Under the pieces are notes generated by a model, which saw only the letters and a program-made list of their open reading frames with translations, made no database searches and was not told the DNA's origin. Made by a program: the position numbers and the translations under genes. From assembly GCF_902167145.1 (NCBI RefSeq), contig NC_050101.1:117147789-117211788 (forward strand): 64,000 bases of DNA. The letters are read 5' to 3'. How positions within the stretch are numbered: the first letter of the stretch is position 1; each line of letters opens with the position of its first letter. This stretch comes from Zea mays (lineage: Eukaryota > Streptophyta > Magnoliopsida > Poales > Poaceae). Of the stretch, positions 23,089-34,971 are shown one piece after another.

Positions 23089-24370
23089 TGTCGGGTACTG
23101 TAATTAGGGGTACCCCCAACACTCCTAAACACGGCTGGTAAACACCCCCAGCACAAACTGCAAAGATTGATGGGCACGGTTCAGGTCAAGGCCTCGTCTG
23201 CCAAGGGGTGCAATCTCGCCTCGCCCAAGCCCGACCTCGGGTGGGAACAGTAGTCCCGGACGAATTCGCGCCTCGCCCGAGGGCCTCCTCAGGCAATGGG
23301 CACACCCTCAGCTCGCCCGAAGCCCAGCTCGGGCAGGCTTCATCGAGAAGCAACCTTGGCCAAGTCGCCTTACCAACCGACCGTATCGTAGGTGCATTCG
23401 ATGCAAAGATCGCCTGACACCTTATCCTGACACGCGCGTCTTAGTCGGCAAGGTCGAAGTGGCCGCAGTCACTTCGACCTTTCACTGACCGACCTGAAAG
23501 GAAAACAGCGCCGCTTGCCCCGCTTCGACTGCTGTGCCACCCACCGGGGTAAGACTGACAACAGCCGAGTTCAGCCTCGGGCGCAACAGGAAGCTCCGCC
23601 TCGCCCGACCTCAGGCCTCGGCCTCGGGAGGAGGTCTCCGCCTCGCCCGACCCCAGGGCTCGGCCTCAGCGTCGGCTCGGGAGGAATCACGTCCTCGCCC
23701 GACCCCGGCCTCGGCCTCAGGAGAAGTCTCCGCCTCGCCTGACCTTGGGCTCGGACCGACCGCGCCATAGGGGGATACATCATTACCCTACCCCTAGCTA
23801 GCTCAGGCTACGAGGGAACAAGACCGGCGTCCCATCTGGCTCGCCTCGGTAACAGGTAATGATGGTTCCCCGTGTGCGTCCATGACGACGGTGGTTATCA
23901 TCCCCCTACGGAAGCAAGGAGACGTCAGCAGGATCCCAGCTGCACCGCCAGCTGTGCTTCTACGGGGCTCAGGCACTTCTCCGACAGCCACGTTATCGCG
24001 TACGCAGGGCTCAAGCGCTTCTCCGACAGCCACGTTGGCATGTACACAGGCTCATGCTCTTCTCTGCCAGACACGTTAGCGCATAGCTACACCCCCCACT
24101 GTACATCTGGACCCTCTCCTTGCATCTATAAAAGGGAGGTCCAGGGCCTTCCTGCGAGGGAGGGTCGCACGGGGGAGAACGAGCAAACAAACAGGCTCAC
24201 TCTCTCTCTCTCGCGACGCTTGTAACCCCTACTACGAGCACCCCCGACGCGAGATAATACAAGCCGCATTCCCCTTTGTGTTCCATCTTGCGCCAACCCA
24301 TCTGGGCAGGGGCACGCAACGACAAATTTACTGGTTGGCTTACGGACCCCTCGGGTCCGAAACGCCGACA
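23089..24370 (+). repeat. 3' LTR of the Tat gypsy element
   Basis: It begins TGTCGGGTACTG directly after a purine-rich stretch (GAGGCTCGGGGGCTAC, polypurine tract, about 23073-23088). It ends GGGTCCGAAACGCCGACA, giving TG...CA termini and a length of 1282 bp. The sequence after it (CATAT) would be the right-hand target duplication. The middle (about 23575-23740) holds short direct repeats built on CCTCGCCCGACC and CTCGGCCTC. The partner LTR is outside the window. Confidence 0.85.
24127..24134 (+). promoter_or_regulatory. TATA box in the Tat 3' LTR
   Basis: TATAAAAG lies about 240 bp before the LTR end, followed by a C/G-rich start region and a CT-repeat. This is the position expected for an LTR promoter. 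Confidence 0.55.
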
Positions 24371-24375
24371 CATAT

Positions 24376-25439
24376 GTTTTCATTTTTAGAATTACTTGCA
24401 TAGATAAAAGAAGGTGTGACGACATATGCAAATCATGGAAGATCAATGAAGTTGATTGGGGAGCAAGTTCAAGTATTCCTAACATCCTCCATAAGGCTAC
24501 CACATTACTTCTAGTCCAAACTCATTGTATTTTGAAGCTGGATTCGAACTGTATAACATCTCTAACTTGTGATGGTCATCACAGCCTTATACAGAGTCCA
24601 TATTGGATAATCTAGTACTATGTGGAAAGCTTAGAGAGTCTAGCTTCCGACGAATCTAACCACAAGTATTCATCTTATTAGAGTCAGTTGCAATCATTGT
24701 TTTAATACCAACACCTTTTCTATTTTTAGTGTTGTGTTATCCTATTTTGGCTCATTGGCCTATGTATCAAGTTAAGTTCATTAGGAACGTGTCCTAGGGT
24801 TCGATAACAACCCCAAGACGTCTTTGGTCATCGTCCCACCTATTTATATCTCTTTAGAGATGATGTGAATTAATTGGGTTTTGTTTAGATGTAAGTTTAG
24901 TTTATGATATTTCCTTATAGATACGTGTGTTGGCTAGACCATCCATTCGATCTACTTGATTGAGAGCCCCCACCTTATTTTTTTATTCAAACTAAATATT
25001 CATATCTTATTTGGCAATTTAGTGTTTGTATATTTGTTCTTCAATTACTTGCAAGAATAATAATAGTGATTTGGTCATATATGCTCTATAAAATTGCAAG
25101 CAACCATCAGAGGTGGTGTATTGGTTGCTAGGCCTGCTTGATTTGTTGTAGTTGGGCCATGAATGTCATTTCTATCCCTAAATTGAGGTTATCTATCGCC
25201 ATAGAAAGATCGGGACACCCGTACTCTTATCAAATACTCCTCTATCTCGCCCATTCTAGGTCACTTGACCATTCGTTCAGCTGAAGAAACATTTTGAAGT
25301 CGAAGGAGAGCCTTTGCCTAATGAAGTTATTGAAATTTAATAATCACAAGATTAGTAGCCTTGTTAGTGCACTATGACTAGCAAGTGTGCACCCACCATT
25401 CTCATTAGAGGTTCGGTCAAGTAAGAGTTTATATATGAA
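24376..25439. other. Unclassified AT-rich DNA
   Basis: This stretch follows the Tat LTR and was the target of its insertion. No ORF of note, no terminal repeats and no gene similarity were recognised. Confidence 0.6.
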
Positions 25440-25692
25440 ACTAGTGGCGTAGACATGGGGGCTAGCGGGCTCCTAAAAAGATTTTTGTTGTAGTTATATA
25501 TCTTTAGCTAAAATAAAGAGTTAGTTTGTAATAAGTTAAAATTTATTATGTACTTAGAGCATATATGTGTTAATTGTTATGACTAGTGACTATTGTATAT
25601 TGTATATATACACATATTTTATTTATTAACATTACAAATATAGTTACACATGTTTTGCCCCCTAGAAAGAATCCTGACTACGCCCCAGTATG
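25440..25692. mobile_element. Possible MITE (hAT-like ends)
   Basis: The left end AGTGGCGTAGACATGGGGGC and the inverted right end (TGGGGCGTAGTCAGG on the minus strand) form imperfect terminal inverted repeats around about 250 bp of AT-rich DNA. The target duplication is not clear. Confidence 0.4.
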
Positions 25693-25840
25693 TAATAGAG
25701 ATACTATATCTGTGTAAAACTTTTACCTAATCTTCAAATCATGAAACAAACATATATTTCCAATCTATACCAGCCACACTCTGATCACCTACACATATCT
25801 CTCTAACCTAAATTTTGAGACGAGGTCATTTGCGCTCTAA

Positions 25841-25957
25841 GGGCTAGTTTGGGAACCATAATTTTCCAAGGGTTTTTCATTTTCCTAAGAGAAATTAGTT
25901 CATTTTCCCTTGGAAAATTGAAAATCCTATGAGAAAATGTGGTTGTCAAACTAGCCT
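25841..25957. mobile_element. Tourist-like MITE (117 bp, TSD TAA)
   Basis: The inverted ends are GGGCTAGTTTGG and AGGCTAGTTTGA, with TAA at 25838-25840 and 25958-25960. An inner inverted repeat (ATTTTCCAAGGG and CCCTTGGAAAAT) lets the whole element fold into a hairpin. Confidence 0.75.
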
Positions 25958-25960
25958 TAA

Positions 25961-26329
25961 CTAAAAAGTATTCCACCTCTATATATGATCTAGAGATAAA
26001 ATAATATAGATTATTACAATACATAATCTAGATTATTGTAACCACAACCATAATTTTTATAACTATGTTTCGATTGGGATTCAAATAAAACCTTCGGCAT
26101 CTATTTGAATTTTATCACTATAATCTAGTTAGTCCTTATTCGATTTTTGCAGCCAGTTAGAAACAGCCGGTGATGAACTTCCTCGACACCATCGATTTTC
26201 TCCAACGATGGAAAACACAGACGGTTTAGTGAACAAAACTTGGAACCTGCATTGGCGAAGTTGCTGTAGGCAAAGATTTCCATGAGCTAATTTAAGTGAA
26301 ACAAAATTTTATGGCTAGAGATGTGAAAC
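25961..26329. other. Intergenic AT-rich DNA, nothing recognised
   Basis: No coding potential or repeat structure seen between the two MITEs. Confidence 0.6.
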
Positions 26330-26332
26330 TTA

Positions 26333-26470
26333 GGGCTTGTTCGTTTTGCTCTCAATCCATATGTATTAGATAAGATTGAGTGGATTTTAAATCTCAAACA
26401 AGTCAAAATCTTTTATCACTTTTTACAATCTCATCCCATCCACATGGAATAGGAATAACCGAGCAAGACC
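26333..26470. mobile_element. Tourist-like MITE (138 bp, TSD TTA)
   Basis: The ends GGGCTTGTTCG and, inverted, GGTCTTGCTCGG are flanked by TTA (26330-26332, 26471-26473). The size and TSD fit the PIF/Harbinger-derived Tourist group. Confidence 0.72.
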
Positions 26471-26674
26471 TTATATGGACCAAACAACTTAAAATTACAT
26501 TTGGCTGCATTCGCGAGACTGATGTCAGCCTTTCTCTCGCCTCTTGGCAAACCTACATGGACCAAACAGCTTAAAATTAAATTTGTTATGCCGAGAGACA
26601 TGAATCTTTATAAAGTTGCCAAATGCATCAAGCTGCTTGTTACGTTGGCTACTCCTCTTCCAAATCATCCACTT

Positions 26675-26799
26675 TATAGGAACGTAAAGTGCTTGATGTA
26701 TTGCATATAAGATATGGTACAATATATATAGACTCACAGGACCTTAACCCTAATGGGCCGACATTCTAAAAGTGGTGTCGGCCCACACACAGTCTAACA
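26675..26799 (-). repeat. 3' LTR of the short-LTR element
   Basis: On the plus strand it reads TATAGGAACGTAAAGTGC to CAGTCTAACA. Its first TG is mutated to TA. It also carries a six-base insertion relative to the other copy. Confidence 0.85.
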
Positions 26800-28220
26800 T
26801 CCCCGCAGTCGCAACGGGGACACCACACACGATGAGACTGGAGTAGAAGCCGAAGGTAGGAGCCGACGGGTTGAAATCGCCCACAGTCGCAACATCATGA
26901 GGGTTCGAATGTTGCGGCTGGAGTAAAGACTGGTGTGTGTGCTCCAAGAAGACGATAGCCCATATGCCGAGGTAGCCAAAGTCGAGGTGGTCGCGGTCGG
27001 GAGACACACAGCAGAAGCATGTTCTTCGAGAGCGGTCAACGTTCGAGCGGTCAATGATCGGCGAGGGCGACACAACAAAAGAGCACCAGCAGGCCGACCT
27101 TCTTGCTTCTTCAATCGTCCGGGCGTCGAGGAGCCCCGCTAGGGAGGCCGACAGCAACGCACGCATCCGCGCCGGTCATGGTGGCCGCGCTTGCGGCAGA
27201 ATAGAAGGGGTAACGATGGATCCGTCCAGGAAGGCCACGGTAGCGACAGATCCAGCCGGGAAGACGCGATCTGGTCAAAGGGACAACGGATCGAGCCGAG
27301 AAGGTTGCGACAACGGTGAATCCAACCAGGAAGGCTGCGACAGCGACAGATCGAACGAAGGCGATGAAGGGGAGGGCAACGGAGCGGGTCCAGCCGGGTT
27401 GGGGCCTGCGCCGGGCCTGGCAGGGGTGTTAGCGCCGACGACGGGAGAAGCTCAAAGTGGGAGGCGATGCTGGGGTGTCAACGCGGGCAGTTACGAGAGC
27501 CTAGCCACGCAGGAGGGAGAGGTGTTGCATCGGTGGAGGAAGGGCCGATGGCGGTTGGGGAAGGGAGCACTCGCGAGGCCGCGGCGGCTGCTGCTATGGA
27601 AAACACATGGGCCACGGGGTCAGCGTTAATGCTTCTCCGGCAGCGAACACGGTAGTGTAGGCGGCGAGTGGAGAGGACGCCGCAGCGGGGAAATGTCTGG
27701 CGGCAGGGAGAAGAGGTCGGCGTGGCAGGGACGCGGGTGTCGGTGGGGGAGATGGACACCGTGGGGGAGTGCGACCGGCGGTGGCTGGGCGTGCGTCCGC
27801 GTGGAGGGTGCACACGGACGGCTGGGCTCACTGCACCGACCGACGGCGCGCGCGCACCACGGGTGCGGATCCGACAGGGCTGAGGCGGCGGCGCCCTGGG
27901 GAGCTGGCGGTGGCGGATCCCGCGCCGGTGCCCTGGGTGGCGACGGGGAATGGGGATCTGGTCGCGCTGTCGTGCGCCAGCGGGGAGGGGTGGCTGTGCT
28001 GCCAAGAGCCGGCGGCGTGGCGTTCGAGCAGGGGGCGGACCATAGTAGGGCAGCGGAGCTCCATGGGGATGCGCTGGATGGGGAAGAGAGGTGGGGGCTG
28101 GCGGCTGCTGGGGAGAAGGGCCGCCCTCGGGAGGGAAGGATGAGCCTACTGGGGCGACGGCGCGAAAGACGGTGTGCAGCCGCTGGCAGCGGGTATGGGG
28201 GTGGGTGGACAAACCCTAAT
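26800..28220 (-). other. GC-rich interior of the short-LTR element, no recognised gene
   Basis: Overlapping open frames exist on both strands (for example 27478-28212 on the minus strand, Pro/Arg-rich). None shows a domain, and the amino-acid bias simply follows the GC content. It could be non-coding filler or a captured 5'-UTR/exon of a host gene. Confidence 0.5.
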
Positions 28221-28232
28221 CCTCTTATACCA
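28221..28232 (-). other. Primer binding site of the short-LTR element
   Basis: The minus strand reads TGGTATAAGAGG immediately after the LTR, matching the methionine-tRNA type except for two positions. Confidence 0.75.
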
Positions 28233-28351
28233 TGTAGGAACGTAAAGTGCTTGATGTATTGCATAGGAGATGAGATACAATATATATAGACTCACACGAC
28301 CCTAACCCTAATGGACCGACATCCTAACAGTGATGCTAGCCCAGTCTAACA
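28233..28351 (-). repeat. 5' LTR of the short-LTR element
   Basis: On the plus strand it reads TGTAGGAACGTAAAGTGC to CAGTCTAACA, with correct TG...CA ends. Confidence 0.85.
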
Positions 28352-28366
28352 CACTTAAAGTACTCT

Positions 28367-29015
28367 CACTACCGGACACAGCTTCTTTGCCGAGTGTCGC
28401 AGACACTCGGCAAAGGCTATTTTACACTCGGCAAAGGCTTTGCCGAGTGTAACACTCGGCAAAGAACGCTCGGCGAACTGTACATTGGCAACAGCCTCTT
28501 TGCCGAGTACTTTTTGTCGGGCACTCGGCAAAGAATTTGCCGAGTGCCATTTGACACTCGGCAAAGAAAAGTCACCATCACGGCGCCAAGTGACGGTGAC
28601 GGATCCTTTGCCGAGTGTCTTCTTTGGCACTCGGCAAAGAGGCTAATTTTGCCGAGTGTCTGCTCTAGAGGCCCTCGGCAAAGACGGGTCCAGTGGGCCC
28701 CACCGCCAGTCCCTGTGCCGAGAGCTCTCGTAGGCACTCGGCAAAGGAGGCTTCTTTGCCGAGTGTCTGGTGGACTAGCACTCGGCAAAGAGTCCTCCAG
28801 TGGGCCCCTTTGCCAGTCCCTTTGCCGAGTGCCTTGGCAACAACACTCGACAAAGATGGCTTTGCCGGTTCCCAGGTTTCCTTCTTTGCCGAGTGCCATG
28901 GTCAGCACTCGGCAAAGATGGCTTTACCGGTTCCCAGGTTTCCTTCTTTGCCGAGTGCCAAGGTCATAGCACTCGGCAAAGCGACCGTTTGCCGAGTGTT
29001 ACACTCGGCAAAGTG
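28367..29015. repeat. Left subterminal repeats of the CACTA element
   Basis: Roughly twenty copies of TTTGCCGAGTG or its complement CACTCGGCAAA occur in alternating orientation and can pair into hairpins. ORFs here merely translate the repeat. From 29020 to 29310 there is AT-rich 3'-untranslated sequence with repeated CACAAATATAAGTC words. Confidence 0.92.
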
Positions 29016-29310
29016 ACCAGGATGTCCCTTTTTTATTTGTTTTTGTTGTTCCATCCAAAAAAACAAAAGATATATATCATTCACATCACATTATATATCA
29101 ATCGCATCACAGAATGAACACATTTATCATCAACACCATATATATCACAAAGTCTCACTAATATAAGTCTCACAAATATAAGTCAGGATCATCACAAAAC
29201 AGATATAAGTCTGGATCATCACTAACATCACCAAGTATCTCACAAGACCAAGTCTAACTAACATCACCAAAACTCACAAATATAAGTCTAGATCATCACA
29301 AAACAGATCA

Positions 29311-31271
29311 TCAACGAGGTGGGCATCTGGACTGGTTCGGCGAAGGGCTGGACGAAGCATGAGGGTTGTTCGACGCCGCCGATTGACCCTGCACAGAGAA
29401 GAGATTGTATGTGTGAGAACATATGAATATATATCATGCAGTACTAAAATTTTGATACTCACAGGAGTAGTGAAATCAGCAGGGTCAGCTGCAGGGAACA
29501 ACGGAGGTGGTGGAGCATGACCCTGTGCAGCGCCAAGGCTCTGCATGTACGCGAACATCTCCGCCATCCTCTTCTCCAGCTCCTCACGTTGCCTCCTCTC
29601 ATCATCTAGCTGAGTCTGTAATATTTCGCCCTAATGTTACGATAATGCAATAACCTGGAGTTGCTGGATACGATGCTGTGAGCTGTCCTGCCGAGGTCGT
29701 ATGGCTGGGCTCGCACTCGTGCTCCTTGCTCGCACCTGAGAGAGAGTGGGAGTGGAGGACGAGTCGATTGCCCCGTCGGCAATCCAGTACCGCCCATGCC
29801 TCTTGCCTCCTCCGACCCTCATGAGGACATCTCCGTCGATGTCCTCGGTCCTCGGATCGTAATCTGGCCCATGGACCTCCTTGGCCATGGCAGTGTACTC
29901 ACTGAGGCGGCTGTGGATGGCGGGGTTGGTGTACGCCTCGGGCCCGTCATCCGGGTTGTAGGTGACGTCGGACGTCGCCTTCCCCTTGTGGGCCATAGCA
30001 TATGCCGAGAACGTGGAGCAAGGCGCGCCACCATGTGCCGCCGACTGCGAGAAAACCAACGAGATGGTTAGAAATCATGTCTAATCGAAAGTTATATACC
30101 TAAATAAAAAAGAGCGCGTACCCATGCTTCCGCGTATTTGCCCAGGCTGCGGCTGCCTTGATGGTGGGAGGGACCTTGCATCAGCAAACGTCGTTCCCGG
30201 CTAGCGTTGTGCGCCTCGTCCCACTCAGCCGAGCACCACCTCTGCACCATCTGCTCCCAGCACTCAGGATGCGCGGCGCACCAATGAGGAATCATCTAAA
30301 AAAATATAAGTACACCGCATATCAGAAGATAAAAATAAGCATATTTAGTACCAATAATAAAGATTTGTATTTACCTGCAAGTACTGGTCCGGAGTCAACG
30401 ACATGGTTCGGGCGTCCTTCTTGTTCACCTTCTCCCCAAGGACGGAGCCGTGGTAAGTGACGATGGCCTGGATGCGTGCCTCGTAGTGCATGTCCACGAC
30501 GAGCTTCTTACAGCACGTAGTAGACACCACATCCGCCCTGGCCTCGTATCCAGCATCGCATCTGAAGAAATCCTACATACAAAGACGATGTATCAATACA
30601 TTATTTCAAGAATATGCAACAAATGTGACTTATTAAACAATATAGTGCGAGGAAGACTTACCCACAGCTCTTGCTTCACCCGCTCCGCCTTGTTGTTGAA
30701 TTGTCTGTCGTCCCGATCTACTGCATCGGGGGCGACGGCGTAGTGGTCGAAGGTGTATGTTGGGCTCGTCACTCCGGCGTACTCGACAAGCCCAGGGAAG
30801 TGTTCCCGGCATAGAAGGCCGAGGATGCCATTGGGGTTGCGGCCGTGACCCCCTGCAGTCTCCAAAACCATCCAAGACCTGTCCAAGTGATTAAGATGAA
30901 GTATTAGTTTCTATTATTAATTTGAACATATAATATGAAAAAGCAGCAACAACATCTAAAGTTACCTACCTCTCTCCATCGGGTCGTATCAGCGGACGTC
31001 TGTCACGAAGTATGGGTCGCTTAGGGAGGCTCGCGGGACCTCGCAGGTAGATACTCCTCGAACCTGAGGAGCCAGAACCTGAGACGTCCTGTTGAGCGGC
31101 ATCGTCGTCGTCCTGCTGCGCCGCATCGTCGTCGTCCTGCTGTGCCGCATCGACAGCGGCTTGCTGCTCCACCTGCTGCTGTACGGTGTCGTCCTGCTGC
31201 GCCTCCTCCTCCGTCCTACGGGTGCTCCTCCTCCCCCTCCCCCTCCTCGTCCTCGTCCCACTGCCCACCAT
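29311..31271 (-). CDS. TnpA-like CACTA protein (Transposase_24-type), six or more exons
   Basis: The inferred start is MVGSGTRTRRGRGRRS at 31271, just inside an acceptor-like site near 31290. Exon blocks on the minus strand follow. The first has a Gln/Asp-rich linker and SIYLRGPASLPKRPI (to about 30970). Next come SWMVLETAGGHGRNPNGILG (about 30665-30880), DFFRCDAGYEARADVVS and TMSLTPDQYLQ (about 30375-30575), and MIPHWCAAHPECWEQMV (about 30120-30295). A block with GKATSDVTYNPDDGPEAYTN follows (about 29655-30045), then QREELEKRMAEMFAYMQSLG (about 29460-29615) and a short last exon ending in TGA at 29311. The layout matches the putative plant transposase family linked to CACTA elements (DNA-binding partner of TNP2). 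Exon borders are from GT/AG positions and are approximate. I saw no stop inside the blocks. Confidence 0.72.
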
Positions 31272-31375
31272 CTTTGTCCAACAACCTGCAATTAAGAGTA
31301 AACAATTAAGCACAGATAAAAAAAATATGTATTTAGAAACATATGCAAAATAAATGAAATATAGCATTACATCGA

Positions 31376-34300
31376 TTAAAAATAATCTTCATATGTGTCC
31401 GGGTTAGCCGGATCATAAGTGTCATCATCACTATCAACCATTTCATAGTCAACATCATCTGAAGGCGCAATTTCGTCATTGGCATTGCCTTCAAGTATTT
31501 CTAAGTCATTCTCATTTTGCACCTCATCATCCTCGTCATCAACAACCATTTCAATATGTACTTCCATTCCAATCGCTTCGGTTAAGTCTATCTCAAATTG
31601 CCCTTCGAGCCCATCTTCTTGGAAGAACTCTCTATCATATGTGTCCGGGTCTAAGTTATAATCTTCATCGTTTGGAACAGGTAATTTAGCGTGCGGTGAT
31701 ACCTTATACACAACATCCCAACCCTTTAGATGTTGTTTCGTTTGGCACGCATATGGAAGATAATACACTTGTGTGGCCTGTTGGGCCACAATATAGACAT
31801 CGTCTCCTGGTAAGGTGGAATCCTGTCGAATTTCGACTAGCCCAAGATTAGAATGTGTATGTCTCGTAACTTCAGGGTCAAACCAATGACATTTGAATAT
31901 CACTGGAGTAAGAGGTTTGGAACCATAAAAATTGAGTTCATATATTTCTTCAATTCTTCCATAATACTCGACCTCGTCAAGCCCGGGCGTAAAGACTCCA
32001 GAACACGTGGTTTTTCGATTGGGCCGACTTTGGTCGTAGCTTGTTGTGCGAAAACGGTATCCATTGACGTCATACCCAGAAAATTTCCTGACCCTATAGG
32101 CAAAGCCATTGGCTACTTGTCTCAACTCGGCACTCATAGACGACTCTCTTTGGCCCTGCAAGTTCAAACACGCTAGATTGTTATATTATTCGCACATAAG
32201 AGCAACTTCAAATGACAAACTAAGCACGTACCTTACGTTTAAACCAGGAAATGAAATCGGGCAATCCATTTCCCGCACCCTTTCGAAGAAGGGTATCATA
32301 TTCCTGTGGAGTTGGGTCCCTTGATCGACGCCAGAATTCATGAAGAAATTGCTCCATGTATGGCGTCACCTCTTCAAGGTTGGTCAATACATATAGCATG
32401 ATATGGCACCACTCTTCATGTCTCAGGGTCTTGGTGGTCGAACCACTTGCGCTTCCGAGTTGCCCTCGAAAAATGCTGAGGTTCGATTCATTGTCGCCAT
32501 CATTGTAACGAGGGGGTGGATTATGCACGCTCGGCAGTTTGTCACCATAGTAAGTTGTTGTGAAGTTTGACACCTCCTCCAGTATGTATGCCTCTGCAAT
32601 GGAAGCCTCGATTTTGCATTTATTTCTACATTTCTTTCGGATAGTCTTTAGACATCTCTCGATTGGATAGCACCAACGTCCCTGCACGGGCCCCCCATTC
32701 GTGCCTCATACGGGAGATGAATAATCAAATGCTGCATCGGATTGAAGAAGCCGGGTGGAAAGATCTTCTCCAGCTTACACAGTAACACGGGTGCCATCCT
32801 TTCCAAGTCTGCAATCATGGTCCGAGCTAACTCTTTTGCACAAAGCTGGCGGAAGAAATAGCTCAACTCTGCAAGCGCTAGCTAGACATGCTCAGGGACA
32901 TAGCCTCGAACCATCGCCGGAAGAATTCGTTCAATCCATATGTGGAAGTCATGACTCTTCATCCCTAAGACTCGCAGAGTAGATAAGTTCACCCCCTACT
33001 AAGGTTAGCTGCATACCCATCAGGGAACATTAACATCTTGATCCACTGTAGTACTTCCTTCCTCTGGGCCCTGCTCAGGACGAAATCGGCCTTAGGCCTT
33101 CTCCATGTCTTACCACCACTAGGCGGCTTCATCTCTTGGTTTGGTCTATCACATAACTCTGCCAGATCCACTCTTGCCTTTACGTTATCCTTTGACTTAT
33201 CAGGAATCTCCATAATTGTTGCCCAAAGTGCCTCGGCGACATCCTTTGACTTGTGTGGAAGGAGCAGGTCATCATAATAGGGGAGCCGAGTCAAGCCCGA
33301 CTTATGTGTCCACATATGTTGCTCACCATATCCCACAAAACCACCTTCTGGGTTGGCCACGAGACCATCTATCTGTTCGCGAACTTCGGCACCAGTCATC
33401 ATTGCAGGTGGGCAGTCTGTCACCACGACACCTTTCGTAAAGTTCTTGATGTCTAGTCGGAATGCATGGTCAGGAGGGAGAAATTGTCGATGTTTATCGA
33501 ATGACGAATATTTGCCACCCTTCTTCAACCAAATGAACCTAAGAGCTTCCTTGCAAACTGGGCATGGGAACTTACCGTGAACACACCAGGCGCAAAATAG
33601 CCCATACGCCGGAAAGTCATGCATGGAGTACTGGTACCAAACATGCATTTTGAAGTTTGTCTTCGTAGCTCGGTCGTACGTCCATACCCCTTCCTCCCAA
33701 GCACGGACCAATTCATCAATCAAAGGCTCCATGTACATGCCCATTTTATTCCCCGGGTGTCCAGGAATTATCAACGACACGAATATGTTCTGTCTTTGAA
33801 AGCATACGCTGGGGGGAGATTGATGGGGATAACGAACACGGGCCAACATGTGTATGGGGCAGCGGTCATTCCATAGGGATTGAACCCATCTGTGGCCAGC
33901 GCAACACGAACATTACGAGCCTCTTTGGCTTTCTCATGGTGAATGGCATCAAAGTGGGTCCATGCTTCACCATCGGATGCGTGAACCATCTTTTCAGGAT
34001 TGTATCGTTTGCCTTTTTTGTGCCATGTCATCTATTTCGCGGATTCCTCTGTCATGTATAGACGCTGGATCCTCGGTATGAATGGAAGGTGGCATAGGAT
34101 TGTCACGGGGATGTCGAGCTGCCTCTTCTGTCCATCACCAGAGTCTACCTCCATGAACCTAGACGATTTACACTTCGGACAGTACTTTGCCTCAGTGTGT
34201 TCTTTCCTAAATAGGACACAGCCCTTCGGACAAGCATGTATCTGCTCATACGTCATCTTGAGTGCACGAAGGAGTTTCTGTGCCTCGTACATGCTCTTTG

Positions 34301-34868
34301 GCAGAACGTGATCCTCCGGAAGCAGGCTGCTAATAACTGTCAACAAACCATCGAAGGCGTCTTGACTCATGCTATACTGCGACTTGAACGCCATTATACG
34401 CCCAATGGCATCCAGTTGAGAAACCTTTGTCTTGCCGTGAAGGGGTTTCTGTGCCGCGTCAAACATGTCGTAGAATGCCTTTGCGGTCGCCTCTGGCTCG
34501 TCCTCCGTACGTCCTTCGGCGAATTGTGCCTCGTGATAGTCGTTCAACATGTCCGCTACCCCGGCATCAGCATCGTAATCCTCGACGCGTTGTCTCACCA
34601 CCTCCTCTCTCGTGCGATGCGCTTCACCATGGAAGATCCACCGAGTATAGTCCAGCGTAAATTCATTCTTCCAAATATGTTCTACCATGGCCTTCTTAGG
34701 TTTTCTTTTCCGGTTGTCACATTTGCTGCACGGATAAGGGACTAGGCTAGCTCCTTTAGCAGCTTCGCCATATGCCCGTTCCACGAAAGCATCGGTCTTC
34801 CTAATCCATTCAGGGGTGACATCATTACGTCGAACGCGGCCCGTGTACATCCACTCACGGTCCTCCAT
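31376..34868 (-). pseudogene. tnp2: TNP2-type CACTA transposase (Transposase_21/DUF4218/DUF4216), degenerate
   Basis: The minus-strand gene starts at MEDREWMYTGRV with the Transpos_assoc domain (34868-34640, CSKCDNRKRKP). The transposase core follows (34400-32990; LHGKTKVSQLDAIGRI, CPKCKSSRFMEV, PYGMTAAPYTCWPVFVIP, GHPGNKMGMYMEPLIDEL). Then come DUF4218 (32960-32230; FFRQLCAKEL, GNGLPDFISWFKRK), an intron at about 32168-32230, and DUF4216 (32167-31376; FKCHWFDPE, ending in an acidic tail). Defects are a TAG at 34032-34034, a frameshift in a G-run near 33811, a second frameshift near 32995, and a TAG near 32884. The intact protein would cut CACTA ends. This copy cannot make it whole. Confidence 0.88.
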
Positions 34869-34971
34869 CCTCTAACATATATAACCGAGTATAGTTTAAT
34901 ATAGACATGTAATGCATGTACACTACGTTCCTACCTTCTAATAGGTGATGATAGGTCCTAATCCCACCCAC

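Larger units (their letters stand above)
1..24370 (+). mobile_element. Tat-lineage Ty3/gypsy LTR retrotransposon (nested, 5' end off-window)
   Basis: A plus-strand gypsy element can be followed through gag (244-1161, 10168-11374), protease (about 11130-11570), reverse transcriptase, two RNase H-like domains and integrase (17153-20382), a long 3' non-coding part with tandem repeats, a purine-rich tract ending at 23088, and a 3' LTR (23089-24370). The second, archaeal-type RNase H after the normal one is the hallmark of the Tat lineage of Ty3/gypsy elements. The body is broken by a copia-type insertion (1162-10162) and a truncated Tekay-like insertion (11861-17077). Several stops and frameshifts show that it is dead. 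The 5' LTR and the left TSD must lie upstream of the window; the right flank begins CATAT. I do not assign a named family. Confidence 0.9.
26675..28351 (-). mobile_element. Short-LTR non-coding retrotransposon (TRIM/SMART-like)
   Basis: Two short direct repeats (26675-26799, 125 bp; 28233-28351, 119 bp) bound a 1.43-kb interior. The perfect target duplication CACTT lies at 26670-26674 and 28352-28356. On the minus strand the right repeat is the 5' LTR, beginning TGTTAGACTGGG and ending TTCCTACA. It is followed at once by the primer binding site TGGTATAAGAGG. A purine tract CTGCGGGGA precedes the 3' LTR. No gag or pol is present, so movement needed a helper. The GC-rich interior is too long for a classical TRIM (usually under 0.6 kb inside). 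The two LTRs have diverged at many sites, so it is old. Confidence 0.88.

Noticed and set aside
27478..28264. Pro/Arg-rich proteins of 212-244 codons on the minus strand
   Set aside because: Equally long frames exist on the other strand and in other frames. The composition follows GC content and no domain is visible.
28390..29015. ORFs rich in ARQRALGK or AECHLTLGK words
   Set aside because: They translate the TTTGCCGAGTG subterminal repeats of the CACTA element.
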